The translations under genes were made by a program, and so were the position numbers. The notes beneath the pieces were generated by a model, which was given only the letters and a program-made list of their open reading frames with translations, had not been told where the DNA came from and did not search any database. A stretch of DNA of 64,000 nt from Bog-473 sp963736525 (GTDB lineage Bacteria > Actinomycetota > Acidimicrobiia > Acidimicrobiales > RAAP-2), in assembly GCA_963736525.1 (NCBI GenBank), contig CAVTPF010000010.1, forward strand, positions 124,001-188,000, in the 5' to 3' direction. Positions 50,645-59,106 of this stretch are shown here, in pieces. How positions within the stretch are numbered: position 1 is the first letter of the stretch; the number at the start of each line of letters is the position of its first letter.

Positions 50645-52312
50645 ATGACGACCGCTTCGGCGCGCGCCGCGCTCGACGACTGGCGCCGCGCCTTCCCCGC
50701 CGACCCCTTCGACGACGACACCAACCTGCAGGCGATCCTGGACAGCCACCTTGCCGGCGGCCGGCTCAAGGCGCTGCGCGCGTCGGCCGGTGCGTTCGCC
50801 CACGATGTGGTTGCCGTGGTCGGCCCGGCCGCGAGCCGCTATGAACAGCGGGCGCACCTGCCGGAGCTCACCCGCTGGAACGGGCTCGGTCGCCGCACCG
50901 AAGAGGTGTCCTTCGACCCGAGCTACCACGAGGCCGGCCGGGCGGTCTGGCGGTCTGGCCTCGTGGCGCTGTCGGGCGAGCCGGGTCGGGCGTACGAACA
51001 GGCGGTCCTCCTCTACCTCCTATCGCTCGAGGGTGAGGCCGGCCACGCTTGCCCGGCCACCTGCACGATCGGGCTCGCCCGGGCGCTCCGGCGCGTCGCG
51101 GACGACGACGTACGCGAGCGGTTTCTCCCAGCGCTCATCAACCCCGACTACGACGCCGCCGAGCGCGGCTCGCAGTTCCTCACCGAGGTCCAGGGCGGGA
51201 GCGACGTCGGAGCAAACGTGTGCGAGGCCGAGCCGACGGGCGACGGCCGCACCTGGCGCGTCACCGGCGAGAAGTGGTTCTGCTCGGTCGCCGACGCGGG
51301 CCAATTCTTCCTGACGGCCCGGCTGCCGGGTGGCCCGGCGGGGACAGGAGGGCTCGGCAGCTTCGTCGTGCCGCGGCTCGTCGACGGCGAGCCGAACGGC
51401 TTCTCGCTGCGGCGCCTCAAGGACAAGCTTGGCACGCGTGGGTTGGCGTCCGGCGAGATCGATTTCGATTGCGCGCTCGCCTGGCCGGTCGGACCGGTCG
51501 CCGATGGCTTCAAGACTGCCGTCGGGATAGTGCTGAACACGAGCCGATGGATGACGGCCCTCGGCGACACCGGCATGATGCGCCGCGCGGTCCTCGAGGC
51601 CCACGCCTACGCTCGCCACCGCGAGGCCTTCGGCCAGCCAATCGAGGCCTTTCCGGCCGTGCGACAGCGCGTCGTCGATATGTCGACGAGTCAGATCGCA
51701 GCGCTACACCTCTGCTTCGAGCTCACCCGGCTCGAGGACTTGATGGACGGCGGACAGGCGAGCGAGACCGACGTCCTTCTCCACCGCTTCTGCGTGAACG
51801 TCGCAAAGTACCTCGTCAGCCTGCAGGCGACCGAAGTCGTACACTCGGCGATCGAGGTGCTCGGCGGCAACGGCGCGATCGAGGAATTCTCGGTGCTCCC
51901 TCGTCTATACCGCGACGCCATCGTCTACGAGTCCTGGGAGGGTGCGCACAACGTGCTCGTCGCCCAGGTTCTCAACGACTGCCGCCGCCTACCCATCTTG
52001 AAGGTCGTCAGCGACCGCCTTGACGCGCTTACGTCGGGAACGGGCGCGCTCGGCACCGAGATCGCCGGGATCGCGGCCCGTTCGCTTGATGGCGCCCAGC
52101 GGGCCGTGGGCGATCTCGAGTTCGGGGCGTGGCACTTCCGCGGCCTCGTCGACCGCCTCGGCCTCGCCTACGAGGCGGCGCTCCTAGCCTCGTCCGGGGA
52201 GACCGACCTCGCAACACACCTCGTGCAGCGGAGCCTCGCGCCCCCAGCGACCGATGGCGTCGACACGGCGCTGCCCGAGCGCGTCGACTCCATCTGGAAG
52301 CAGCTCGGGTAA
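50645..52312 (+). CDS. Acyl-CoA dehydrogenase, AidB-like
   Basis: The protein has 555 residues from ATG 50645. It has 'CPATCTIGLARALRRV', the FAD-contact segment 'GSQFLTEVQGGSDVGANVCEA', 'WRVTGEKWFCSVADAGQFFLTAR' and 'FGQPIEAFPAVRQRVVDMS'. The C-terminal helical part has 'EVLGGNGAIEEFSVLPRLYRDAIVYESWEGAHNVLVAQVL', which fits the AidB/long acyl-CoA dehydrogenase group. It oxidises an acyl-CoA or related substrate using FAD, or binds DNA as AidB does; the sequence cannot decide. It is the first complete gene inside the tRNA-Gly repeat region. Confidence 0.92.
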   Translation: MTTASARAALDDWRRAFPADPFDDDTNLQAILDSHLAGGRLKALRASAGAFAHDVVAVVGPAASRYEQRAHLPELTRWNGLGRRTEEVSFDPSYHEAGRAVWRSGLVALSGEPGRAYEQAVLLYLLSLEGEAGHACPATCTIGLARALRRVADDDVRERFLPALINPDYDAAERGSQFLTEVQGGSDVGANVCEAEPTGDGRTWRVTGEKWFCSVADAGQFFLTARLPGGPAGTGGLGSFVVPRLVDGEPNGFSLRRLKDKLGTRGLASGEIDFDCALAWPVGPVADGFKTAVGIVLNTSRWMTALGDTGMMRRAVLEAHAYARHREAFGQPIEAFPAVRQRVVDMSTSQIAALHLCFELTRLEDLMDGGQASETDVLLHRFCVNVAKYLVSLQATEVVHSAIEVLGGNGAIEEFSVLPRLYRDAIVYESWEGAHNVLVAQVLNDCRRLPILKVVSDRLDALTSGTGALGTEIAGIAARSLDGAQRAVGDLEFGAWHFRGLVDRLGLAYEAALLASSGETDLATHLVQRSLAPPATDGVDTALPERVDSIWKQLG

Positions 52313-52382
52313 CACGTCGCTGAGCTTTGGCGTCGCCGGACGATCGTCGTCGGTGTCGCGCTGGTCCGAAGAAGGAGCTCAC

Positions 52383-53108
52383 ATGAGCACGACCCCAATA
52401 GCCGATTATGCGCTCCTTTCGAATCGGCACAGCGCTGCGCTGGTTAGCCGGGGCGGGTCGATCGACTGGTTGTGCTTCCCCCGCTTCGACAACCCGTCGA
52501 TCTTCGGTCGCCTCCTCGGTGACGAAGCAGGGCCACTGGTCGATCCGGGCCACCAACGCCACACAAGTGACGCGCCGGTACCTGGACCGCACCATGGTGT
52601 TGGAGACCACCTTCCGCACGCCGACGGGCACGGTCGTGTGGGTGGCGGCCTGCCTTGACGAAGCCAACGAGTTCTTCGATTACGTGACCACCTCCGCGGC
52701 CGGCTCGCTCGACCGGGGCGGCGACCTGCAGATCATGTTTGGCATCGGCGGTGAACGGGACCTGACCGAGCGGGAGCTGCCGCAGCTGGAGGGCTGGCGG
52801 CACTCTGCGCCCGTTCGGGTCGGCAACGGCGCTTGGAACCAGCGCCAGCTCGACGTCTACGGCGAATTGCTCAGCGCCGTGTACCGCCTCTCCGACCACC
52901 TGTTCGACAACGCCTCCCGACGGGTTGGGCCAATGGCCGCCCCTGACAAGTGGGGTGCGCCCCCGATCTGGCACCAGCCACGCGACGGTTCTTCGTCCAA
53001 CTGGCCGACACCGGTGCCCGGCGGTGGCAGGAAAAGGACCAAGGGATCTGGGAGATTCGAGGCGCGCCTCGCGACTTCTTGTACTCCAAACTGATGTGCT
53101 GGGTGTGC
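52383..53108 (+). pseudogene. GH15 glucoamylase/trehalase remnant, frameshifted and internally deleted
   Basis: ATG 52383, with a good ribosome site (gaaggag), begins 'IADYALLSNRHSAALVSRGGSIDWLCFPRFDNPSIFGRLLGD', a standard GH15 start. The frame is lost near 52530 and continues in another as 'ATNATQVTRRYLDRTMVLETTF'. It then jumps directly to the family's second half ('GERDLTERELPQLEGWRHSAPVRVGNGAWNQRQLDVYGELL'), so some 150-200 residues are missing. A third frame carries 'WQEKDQGIWEIRG' and 'FLYSKLMCWV', after which SDR sequence begins. The catalytic barrel cannot be complete. It is a decayed gene. Confidence 0.85.
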
Positions 53109-53437
53109 TGGAACAGTCCGACAACCCAGTGGTGGTCAATGTCTCGAGCGCTCTCGGCTCGTTCTGGGCCGTCACGAATCCAGAGCGGCGCCAATTTCAC
53201 TTCCCAAGCATCGTCTATGGCTCAAGCAAGGCCGCCGTCTCGATGCTCACTGTTCAGTACGCAAAGATGTTTCCAGGAATCAAGTTCAATGCCGTCGAGC
53301 CCGGCTTCACTGCTACCGAGCTCACTCCGTTCAGTGGGGCCGGGCAGCCGGTGGAGAAGGGTGCAGAGGTCATCGTGCGCATGGCGACCGGCCCTACCAG
53401 CACCTTCCAGGAGGGGGCGGGCGAACTCGCCTGGTGA
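53109..53437 (+). pseudogene. Short-chain dehydrogenase/reductase, 5'-truncated
   Basis: The frame from about 53100 reads 'LEQSDNPVVVNVSSALGSFWAV', 'PSIVYGSSKAAVSMLTVQYAKMFPGIKFNAVEPGFTATELT' and ends with TGA at 53437. These are the SDR catalytic Ser and Tyr-x3-Lys (Tyr-Gly-Ser-Ser-Lys) parts. The N-terminal cofactor-binding half (Gly-x3-Gly-x-Gly) is absent, replaced directly by GH15 sequence. The junction is within about 20 bases of 53100. Confidence 0.85.
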
Positions 53438-53759
53438 TGCTAGTCGAGCTGGACCAACAGAGCTCCAGCCGCTCACCGTGGGCAAGCGGGGGCACCCCCC
53501 GAGCACGCACCTAGTCACTTCTCGTGCGACCGTTTCGCTTCACCTTCCAGGTGACAGGCTGTTCCGCAGATGAGCTGCGACCAGAGGCGCCGGGCTTTCA
53601 GTCGGGTGGGCGGCTACCACGGAGCCATGATCGGCATGGCTACTGGCGCTCGCCCTTCCACTGGCTCAGACCACAAGCGAGAACTATGGCGGATACCCTG
53701 AGGTCCAAGATCCATTCGTCTCGTCGGAAGAATCGCTAAGACACACGGGAGAAGCCAAC
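53438..53759. other. Spacer without recognisable gene
   Basis: About 320 bases following the SDR remnant. Short frames only; no RNA gene or repeat seen. Confidence 0.4.
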
Positions 53760-54227
53760 ATGTCCACTGATGACGTCGCACAGCCGTGGGCTCTTCGTTA
53801 CACATTGACCGCCGTTTCCGACCTAGATCGATCCATCGCCTTCTACCGGGAGCTCGGTCCTTTCGACGAAATCGCACGCGAGGACGATTACGCGATGCTC
53901 GGTGAGTTGTCTCCCGCATCCATCGTGCTGATCCTGCGAGAAGTGCATGGTGATCATCCCACTCGGCATGGCCAACAGTCGCTGGGTCTCCGGTCGATTG
54001 CCTTCAACGTTGGATCGCTCAGCGAGCTGAATCGGATCGAGTCCGTACTGCGAGGCCGTGACCTGTTTACCTCCCGGGGACAGATCGAAAACGGCACATC
54101 GGACGTCCTCTTGGGACGGGATCCGGACAACTCGCCACTGGCGTTCGTCTGCTACGCCGAGGACAAGGTGCCCGGGCCCGACTACTTCAGAACGGTTGCA
54201 AGTCTGGTGTATTCACAGGACGCCTGA
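53760..54227 (+). CDS. VOC (glyoxalase/bleomycin-resistance) family protein
   Basis: The protein has 155 residues from ATG 53760 with an upstream gagaag. It shows the first beta-alpha-beta-beta-beta unit 'LRYTLTAVSDLDRSIAFYRELGPFDEIARED', 'SIVLILREVHGDHP', and a second unit from 'LGLRSIAFNVGSLSELNRIE' to 'DVLLGRDPDNSPLAFVCY'. VOC proteins use a paired fold to hold a metal in dioxygenases, isomerases or resistance proteins; the metal ligands are not clear here. Role unknown. Confidence 0.85.
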   Translation: MSTDDVAQPWALRYTLTAVSDLDRSIAFYRELGPFDEIAREDDYAMLGELSPASIVLILREVHGDHPTRHGQQSLGLRSIAFNVGSLSELNRIESVLRGRDLFTSRGQIENGTSDVLLGRDPDNSPLAFVCYAEDKVPGPDYFRTVASLVYSQDA

Positions 54228-54369
54228 AGCTGCAACCAACGCACACCTCGCTCGACCGGCATTTACGCAATTGAAAGGCAAGCTACCGATGGACCGATCG
54301 CCCCTCGGTGGAGTCCTCGCCTACGGCCGCCGCCACCGCGACACCGACCTCAGCAAAATGCCGGATCCG

Positions 54370-54430
54370 TGCACCCAGTTTTTCAGCCTGTCCACCAGTC
54401 CGCCCCTGCAGTAGAGCGCTCGACTATCGA
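54370..54430. repeat. Fourth, tRNA-less copy of the repeat tail
   Basis: GCACCCAGTTTTTCAGCCTG, then TCCACCAGTCCGCCCCTGCA and GTAGAGCGCTCGAC, match the end of the tail at 62190-62243 (CACCCAGTTTCC..., CCAGTCCGACCCTGTAGTAGAGCGGTC). No tRNA fragment is attached. It lies just before the 3' end of the DNA ligase gene. Confidence 0.5.
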
Positions 54431-54506
54431 CGCAAGTCCCCAAGCCTGTGATGGCCGGGCCGACGGTCCCGCGCGTCCGCCAACTGATGAAGACTGTCTC
54501 CCATGC

Positions 54507-55446
54507 TCACTGGGGCCGCTCCCGGACGACCTCCGCCGGGCTCTTGTCGTCGCGGAGTCCAAGAAAGCGAGGCTGCCGCAGCCGAGCGTCGCTCGTCCAT
54601 TCGGCAAATCCGATCTGAGCGACGAGTATGGGCCGCGTCCAGTGCCGCGCCGCGGGGGACTGCTCGCGCATCCACAAACGCCGGCTCGGCCGTTTCCAGC
54701 TTCCGCAGCCGCAGGCCGAGGTCGTGAAGTGTCGCCTTTGTGTAGCCCGTACCGACCTTCCCGGCGTAGTGGAGGGAGTCCTGCTCGTAGTAACCGACAA
54801 GCAGGGCACCAAAGTCCGTCCGACTGCCGCCGGGATCAGTGTAACCGCCGATGACGAACTCCTGCTCCCAGACGCACTTCAGCTTCAACCAGTCCTTCGA
54901 TCGGCCGGCGACGTACGGTGCGTCGGCACGCTTCGCTATGAGCCCCTCCCAGCCGGATCGGCAGGCCTCGGCGAACCGCCGCTCGGAGTTGTCACGCCAG
55001 GCCTCGGTGGGGTGCAACGCCGAGCTCGACCGAATCGTCCTCGTGAGGCGGGCGCGGCGCTCGACGAGCGGCCGGTCGGTGAGATCCTCTCCGTCGATCT
55101 CCAGGAGGTCGAAGACGCAGTAGACGACCGGGTACTTGGCCACCTGCTCTGGAGACGGCGTGGTCACCCCGAGACGCTGCTGGAGTCGGGTGAAGGACGT
55201 CTGGTCACCTTCATATGCCACAACCTCCCCGTCAAGCAGGAGGTCCCGGAAGTGTTGGGCCGCCACAGCGGCGCGGACCTCTGGGTAGGTGGAGGTGAGA
55301 TCCTTGCCGGTACGCGACTCGAGTCGCACGCCGCTGCCCACTTTGCGTGCGACGCAACGCTCACCGTCGAGCTTGCGCTCCAACAACCAATCGTCGCCGA
55401 AATCGCGACGGTCGGTCAACGTCGCCAGCATGAGCGGGATCACCAT
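54507..55446 (-). pseudogene. ATP-dependent DNA ligase, frameshifted in its C-terminal domain
   Basis: From GTG/ATG 55446 the frame gives the adenylation domain with motif I 'LLERKLDGERCVARK' (adenylated Lys), 'LLLDGEVVAYEG', 'GWEGLIAKRADAPYVAGRSKDWLKLKC' and the OB part 'FVIGGYTDPGGSRTDFGALLVGYYEQDSLHYAGKVGTGY'. After 'EPAFVDARAVPRGA', about 54655, the end of the OB fold continues in another frame ('ILVAQIGFAEWTSDARLRQPRFLGLRDDK') to a stop at 54507. One indel separates them. The size is that of LigC/LigD-type ligases used in end joining. No Ku gene is nearby. Confidence 0.85.
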
Positions 55447-55830
55447 GCCAATATCGTTTCACGTAGACGTCGAGGCAGACACGTCGAGACTCGTGGAAGC
55501 GTCGCGGTGCGCCCAAAGAGCATCCATTCCCCCAAGACGTCCCCACTTCTGGAGTCTCCTGAACATCAGACTCTCCGATTCCGCCTCGGAACCAGAGTCG
55601 AATGTGGCCACGCGGGCGAGCCACGGCACGTCCCTTCGAAGCACGCCCCAGTGGGCCGTTCGGCGGGTGGGCCCCGTTCAGTTCCGCTCAGCTCGCGCGG
55701 TTGAGCACTAATGTACGAAGTGAAGGATGCACTGCCGAGTCCTCGTTGTCGCAACGCCGCGGGTGCACGATGACGAACAGGGCCACAGGATCGATACGAT
55801 GCGAAGACGTTCCAGGATGGGAGCGATGCG
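55447..55830. other. Spacer without recognisable gene
   Basis: About 380 bases between the divergent ligase and reductase genes. Short unrelated frames only. Confidence 0.4.
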
Positions 55831-56751
55831 ATGCCCAAGGCAGTGAGGTTCGACCACTACGGCGGGAAAGACGTCCTCTACGTCGCAGAAGTCGAAAGGC
55901 CGGTTCCTGCAGCTGGTGAGGTGCTCGTCGCTGTTCGGGCGGCGGGGATCAATCCCGGAGAGTCAGGGATTCGCGGGGGCCGTATGGACGCGGTGTTCCC
56001 GGCCACCTTCCCCTCCGGACAGGGCAGCGATCTCGCCGGCGTCGTGGCCGAGATCGGCAATGATGTCGACCGGTTCGAGTTGGGAGAGGAAGTGCTGGGC
56101 TGGTCCGACCGCCGGTCCAGCCAGGCGACCGAGGTCGTCGTCCCGGCAAACCATCTGATACCGAAGCCCGCTGGTCTCTCATGGGAGGCAGCGGGATCGC
56201 TCTACGTCGCCGGAGTCACAGCCTACGCCGCCGTTCGAGCGGTGAACCCCCGCCCGAACGAGACGGTGGTCGTTTCGGGCGCTGCCGGTGGTGTCGGATC
56301 GCTCGCTGTACAACTGCTGAAGATCCAAGAGGCCGAAGTCATCGGCATCGCCTCTAAGCCTCACCACACATGGCTCGCCTCGGTCGGCGTGATTCCCGTG
56401 GCATACGGTGATGGCCTCCTCGATCGGATCCGAGCCCTCTCGCCCAACGGGGTGGACGCCTTCATCGATACCTTCGGAGACGATTACATTCGCCTCGCCA
56501 TCGACCTCGGCATAGCAAGGGATCGGATCGAGACCATCATCGACTTCCAGGCGGCACAAGAGTACGGGATCAAGTCCGAGGGGAGCTCGACCGCGTCCAC
56601 CCCAGCGATCCTGAGCGAAATGGCCAACCTAGTGGCATCGGGACGCATCACGGTGCCGATCGCGAGGACCTACCCACTCGAGCAGGTCAGAGATGCTTAC
56701 GAGGAGCTCGAGATGAGACACACCCTGGGCAAGATCGTCTTGATCCCCTGA
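55831..56751 (+). CDS. MDR-family NADPH:quinone reductase-like oxidoreductase
   Basis: The protein has 306 residues from ATG 55831. The GroES-like domain has 'AGEVLVAVRAAGINPGESGIRGG' and 'PSGQGSDLAGVVAEIGNDVDRFELGEEV'. The Rossmann domain has 'VVVSGAAGGVGSLAVQLLK' for NADPH. Zinc-ligand Cys residues are absent, as expected for the quinone-reductase branch. It would reduce quinones or enones in the cytoplasm. It is intact within a region of broken genes. Confidence 0.92.
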   Translation: MPKAVRFDHYGGKDVLYVAEVERPVPAAGEVLVAVRAAGINPGESGIRGGRMDAVFPATFPSGQGSDLAGVVAEIGNDVDRFELGEEVLGWSDRRSSQATEVVVPANHLIPKPAGLSWEAAGSLYVAGVTAYAAVRAVNPRPNETVVVSGAAGGVGSLAVQLLKIQEAEVIGIASKPHHTWLASVGVIPVAYGDGLLDRIRALSPNGVDAFIDTFGDDYIRLAIDLGIARDRIETIIDFQAAQEYGIKSEGSSTASTPAILSEMANLVASGRITVPIARTYPLEQVRDAYEELEMRHTLGKIVLIP

Positions 56752-56796
56752 GGGACTCGGCTGCCCAAGAGGTGCCACGGCCGGGCGGCGAAGCGA

Positions 56797-57450
56797 TCAG
56801 GCCCCACCGATCAATGACCGCGCCTTTGCGGGGCCGACTACGAGATCGTGAAGATCGCCGCCCACCTCGAGTCGACCCGACTGTTCGATCACGCCGACCC
56901 TCACCGGCTCGAAGCCGGCCGTTCGGATCAACCGTTCGACTTCTTTGCCACCACGGTCGTCGTCGGTCGCGTAGAAGACGACCGCCAGCTCCAGGTGACC
57001 GGTTGCTAGACGACTCGAAGAGATCGGCCGACATGATTCCAAACGCCACGGCCAAGCGCGCCCCCGCCGGCAACCACCCGGCTACAACCTCGCCAGAGGA
57101 TTGCCCTCTCGGCAGGAGGCGTGAGACGTTACCTTGTGCGTCGATGCCGAACGGGTTGCTCGGAACGACCACGAGCTTGTCGGTTAGCGGGTCGGCGATC
57201 TCGTCTATGACGCCCTTCAGCACGGCACACCGCAGCGCGAGGACGACGGCATCGGCGCCCGCAACGCGTCGTGGTTGTCGACGGCGACGACCGCAGCTCG
57301 ACCGATCTCTGCAGCCAGCATTCGTGCCGACTCATTGTCGGCGCTCGAGAGCCGTAGAGTGTCGCCGCCTGAGCCGAGCCGGCGGGCGATGACCGATCCG
57401 ATCCCTCAACGGACGCAGAAGCTGAACGGTCCCGAAAGACCCGGACTTTC
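56797..57450 (-). pseudogene. NAD(P)-binding reductase (F420H2:NADP oxidoreductase-like), multiply frameshifted
   Basis: Pieces of one protein lie in three minus-strand frames in order: 'DTLRLSSADNESARMLAAEIG' and 'AAVVAVDNHDAL' near 57380-57270, 'LKGVIDEIADPLTDKLVVVPSNPFG' plus 'RLAVAFGIMSADLFESSSN' (57223 to about 57010), and 'LELAVVFYATDDDRGGKEVERLIRTAGFEPVRVGV' (about 57000-56800). The order fits the dinucleotide-binding F420-dependent NADP reductase group. At least two frame changes and a damaged start make it non-functional as read. Confidence 0.7.
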
Positions 57451-57512
57451 ACCTCGTTCTCGACGGCACGCGACCCCTTGTCGACGCCGGCCTACGCCCG
57501 ATATTTGGCCCT

Positions 57513-57956
57513 TCAGGACCACGGCAACCAGTCCCCCTCTGGGTCGGTGGTTTGCCCCACCTCAATCAGATGACCGTCGGGATCGCGGATGTAGCAACGG
57601 ATCTCGTACTGGTGCTGCTTCGGCGGCGTCAGGAATTGAGCGCCCCGGGCGCTCCATTCGGCGTACACCGCCTCGATGTCTTTGACCCGGAGATTGAGGA
57701 AACCACTGATCCGGTCGGGGTCCCGTGGCGTCTCAAGGGTGACTTCGGGCTCGTCGTCGGTCGGGCCTCCGCCGACATTGATGATGATCCAACTGTTGGC
57801 TAGTGCCACATAGGTCACCTCTCCTGAGAAAACCACCCTGCCGCCGAGCACTTCCGTGTAGAAGCGCCGAGAGCGCTCGACGTCATCCGAGACGATGAAG
57901 TGGCCAACAGAATTCCCTCTGCGGGCGGCGCAAATTCGGCCATCTGGCACCTCCAC
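57513..57956 (-). CDS. VOC family protein
   Basis: The protein has 147 residues. The two VOC units are 'SVGHFIVSDDVERSRRFYTEVLGGRVVFSGEVTYVAL' with 'WIIINVGGGPTDDEPEVTLE', then 'GFLNLRVKDIEAVYAEWSARGAQFLTPPKQHQYEIRCYIRDPDGHLIEVGQ'. A His early and a Glu in 'HLIEVGQ' could be metal ligands. The 'DPDGHLIEV' ending is typical of glyoxalase-like enzymes. Function is not assigned. It differs clearly from the VOC protein at 53760. Confidence 0.88.
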   Translation of the reverse strand: MEVPDGRICAARRGNSVGHFIVSDDVERSRRFYTEVLGGRVVFSGEVTYVALANSWIIINVGGGPTDDEPEVTLETPRDPDRISGFLNLRVKDIEAVYAEWSARGAQFLTPPKQHQYEIRCYIRDPDGHLIEVGQTTDPEGDWLPWS

Positions 57957-58518
57957 TGGTTGGGACTCATACCTCGCTTAGGACACCGGCACGACTACGA
58001 CCTGTAGCTTCGTTTCCATAGCCCTACACCGCGGCTCTCTGCCGATGCTTCAGTGCTCATGCCGTGATGTAAGTACTACTCACGTTCACCTCGTTGGATC
58101 TCACGGTCTATCCAAGCCTCGCGCATCAGCCGGCTCGTCGCACCCGTGGGAGTCCCTAGTCGTCTCACTGTTGGCTGGTGTGAACGGATGCAGCCGCGGG
58201 TGGGTTGCTGGCAGCCGCGAAAGGCATCGGTATCGTCGATACTGCTGTGTAATCGGCGCAAGAGAGGTCCGCAACGGATCTCCGTCCACCAGGCTGGAAT
58301 CACGCCACACCTCGTGCGATGATGAAGCTGCTACCTCTTCCCAGCTGCGACTCGATGACTCGTCGCCAGTTCGAAAGCACAGCCGAACCTTCGCTGCCGT
58401 CCATGAGCGTGATGTCCGCAACGCACCCGACGACCCAGGCATGCTGAAGCCGACATCGACACGTGTCGTCAGTACCGCCCGCGGACGTGATTCGAACTCG
58501 ACCTGGCGGGTTTCTTGG
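57957..58518. other. Spacer before the second tRNA-Gly fragment
   Basis: About 560 bases. Frames such as 58045-58653 end in a translation of the tRNA fragment and are not genes. Nothing else recognised. Confidence 0.4.
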
Positions 58519-58563
58519 AGCGGAAGACGGGATTCGAACCCGCGACCCTCACCTTGGCAAAAT
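58519..58563 (-). repeat. 3' half of tRNA-Gly, copy 2 (degenerate)
   Basis: It has the same T-arm and variable region as copy 1 (CGGGATTCGAACCCGCGACCCTCACCTTGGCAA on plus, in parts), but the acceptor strand is GCGGAAG and the anticodon stem is broken (CAAAAT for CAAGGT). No 5' half is attached. Confidence 0.7.
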
Positions 58564-58675
58564 GGTGGTGTTCGTCGGTCTGGGTCCGCCAGGTTCCCGG
58601 AGGTGCGGTTCCGTCCACCATGTTTCCAGCACGTCGACTGCGTGCGCCTCTAGTGCTCTAGTGGAGCGGTCTACC
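58564..58675. repeat. Repeat tail of copy 2
   Basis: The segment after the tRNA fragment (GGTCTGGGTCCGCCAGG, then CGTCCACCATGTTTCCAGC) ends with GTGGAGCGGTCTACC, the degenerate form of the palindrome at 50427. It is the most diverged tail. Confidence 0.5.
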
Positions 58676-59051
58676 ATCGCGACGCGGCTCCCAGGCATCG
58701 ATAGGTCGCCAGTGTGCGCCGCTCACCCCCTCCCCCACCAATGCTGTGGTCAACGGCGGCCCGCCACTGATGAAACAGAGGGGACAGCATCGGCAGTCTG
58801 TCGTTCTTGGCCGCTGAAAGGGCAAGACATTTTTGAGGGCCCTCGGCTTCCCACGCTCCTGTAATCTTGGACCATCTCCGTGCCTGCATCCGATACACCT
58901 TGAAGACGTATGCGCCGTGGTTCGACCGGGAGACCAGGAGGATCGCAATGTCGAACACGACACCGCACTCCGGCAGCGACACGATGACGGCAACCCCGCC
59001 CCGATGAGGTGCGACGGAGCGAATCCCGAACGCGAGGGGACCCTCATGCAT
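58671..59051 (-). CDS. Hypothetical protein (weak)
   Basis: A 126-residue frame whose centre, 'VAVIVSLPECGVVFDIAILLVSRSNHGAYVFKVYRMQ' followed by 'RRWSKITGAWEAEG', looks protein-like, with strands and a short helix. The last third is less convincing. There is no recognised family and no clear ribosome site. It lies between the second repeat tail and the P-type ATPase, on the opposite strand. Confidence 0.3.
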   Translation of the reverse strand: MHEGPLAFGIRSVAPHRGGVAVIVSLPECGVVFDIAILLVSRSNHGAYVFKVYRMQARRWSKITGAWEAEGPQKCLALSAAKNDRLPMLSPLFHQWRAAVDHSIGGGGGERRTLATYRCLGAASRW

Positions 59052-59106
59052 GGGTCGGCCTCTTCAGTGCTCTTCGTGCGACGCGCACCGTAGTGGGGTC
59101 GTTGTG

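Noticed and set aside
59036..59050. GGGACC half-site upstream of the P-type ATPase
   Set aside because: Only one half-site is present and its distance to ATG 59107 does not fit the pattern.
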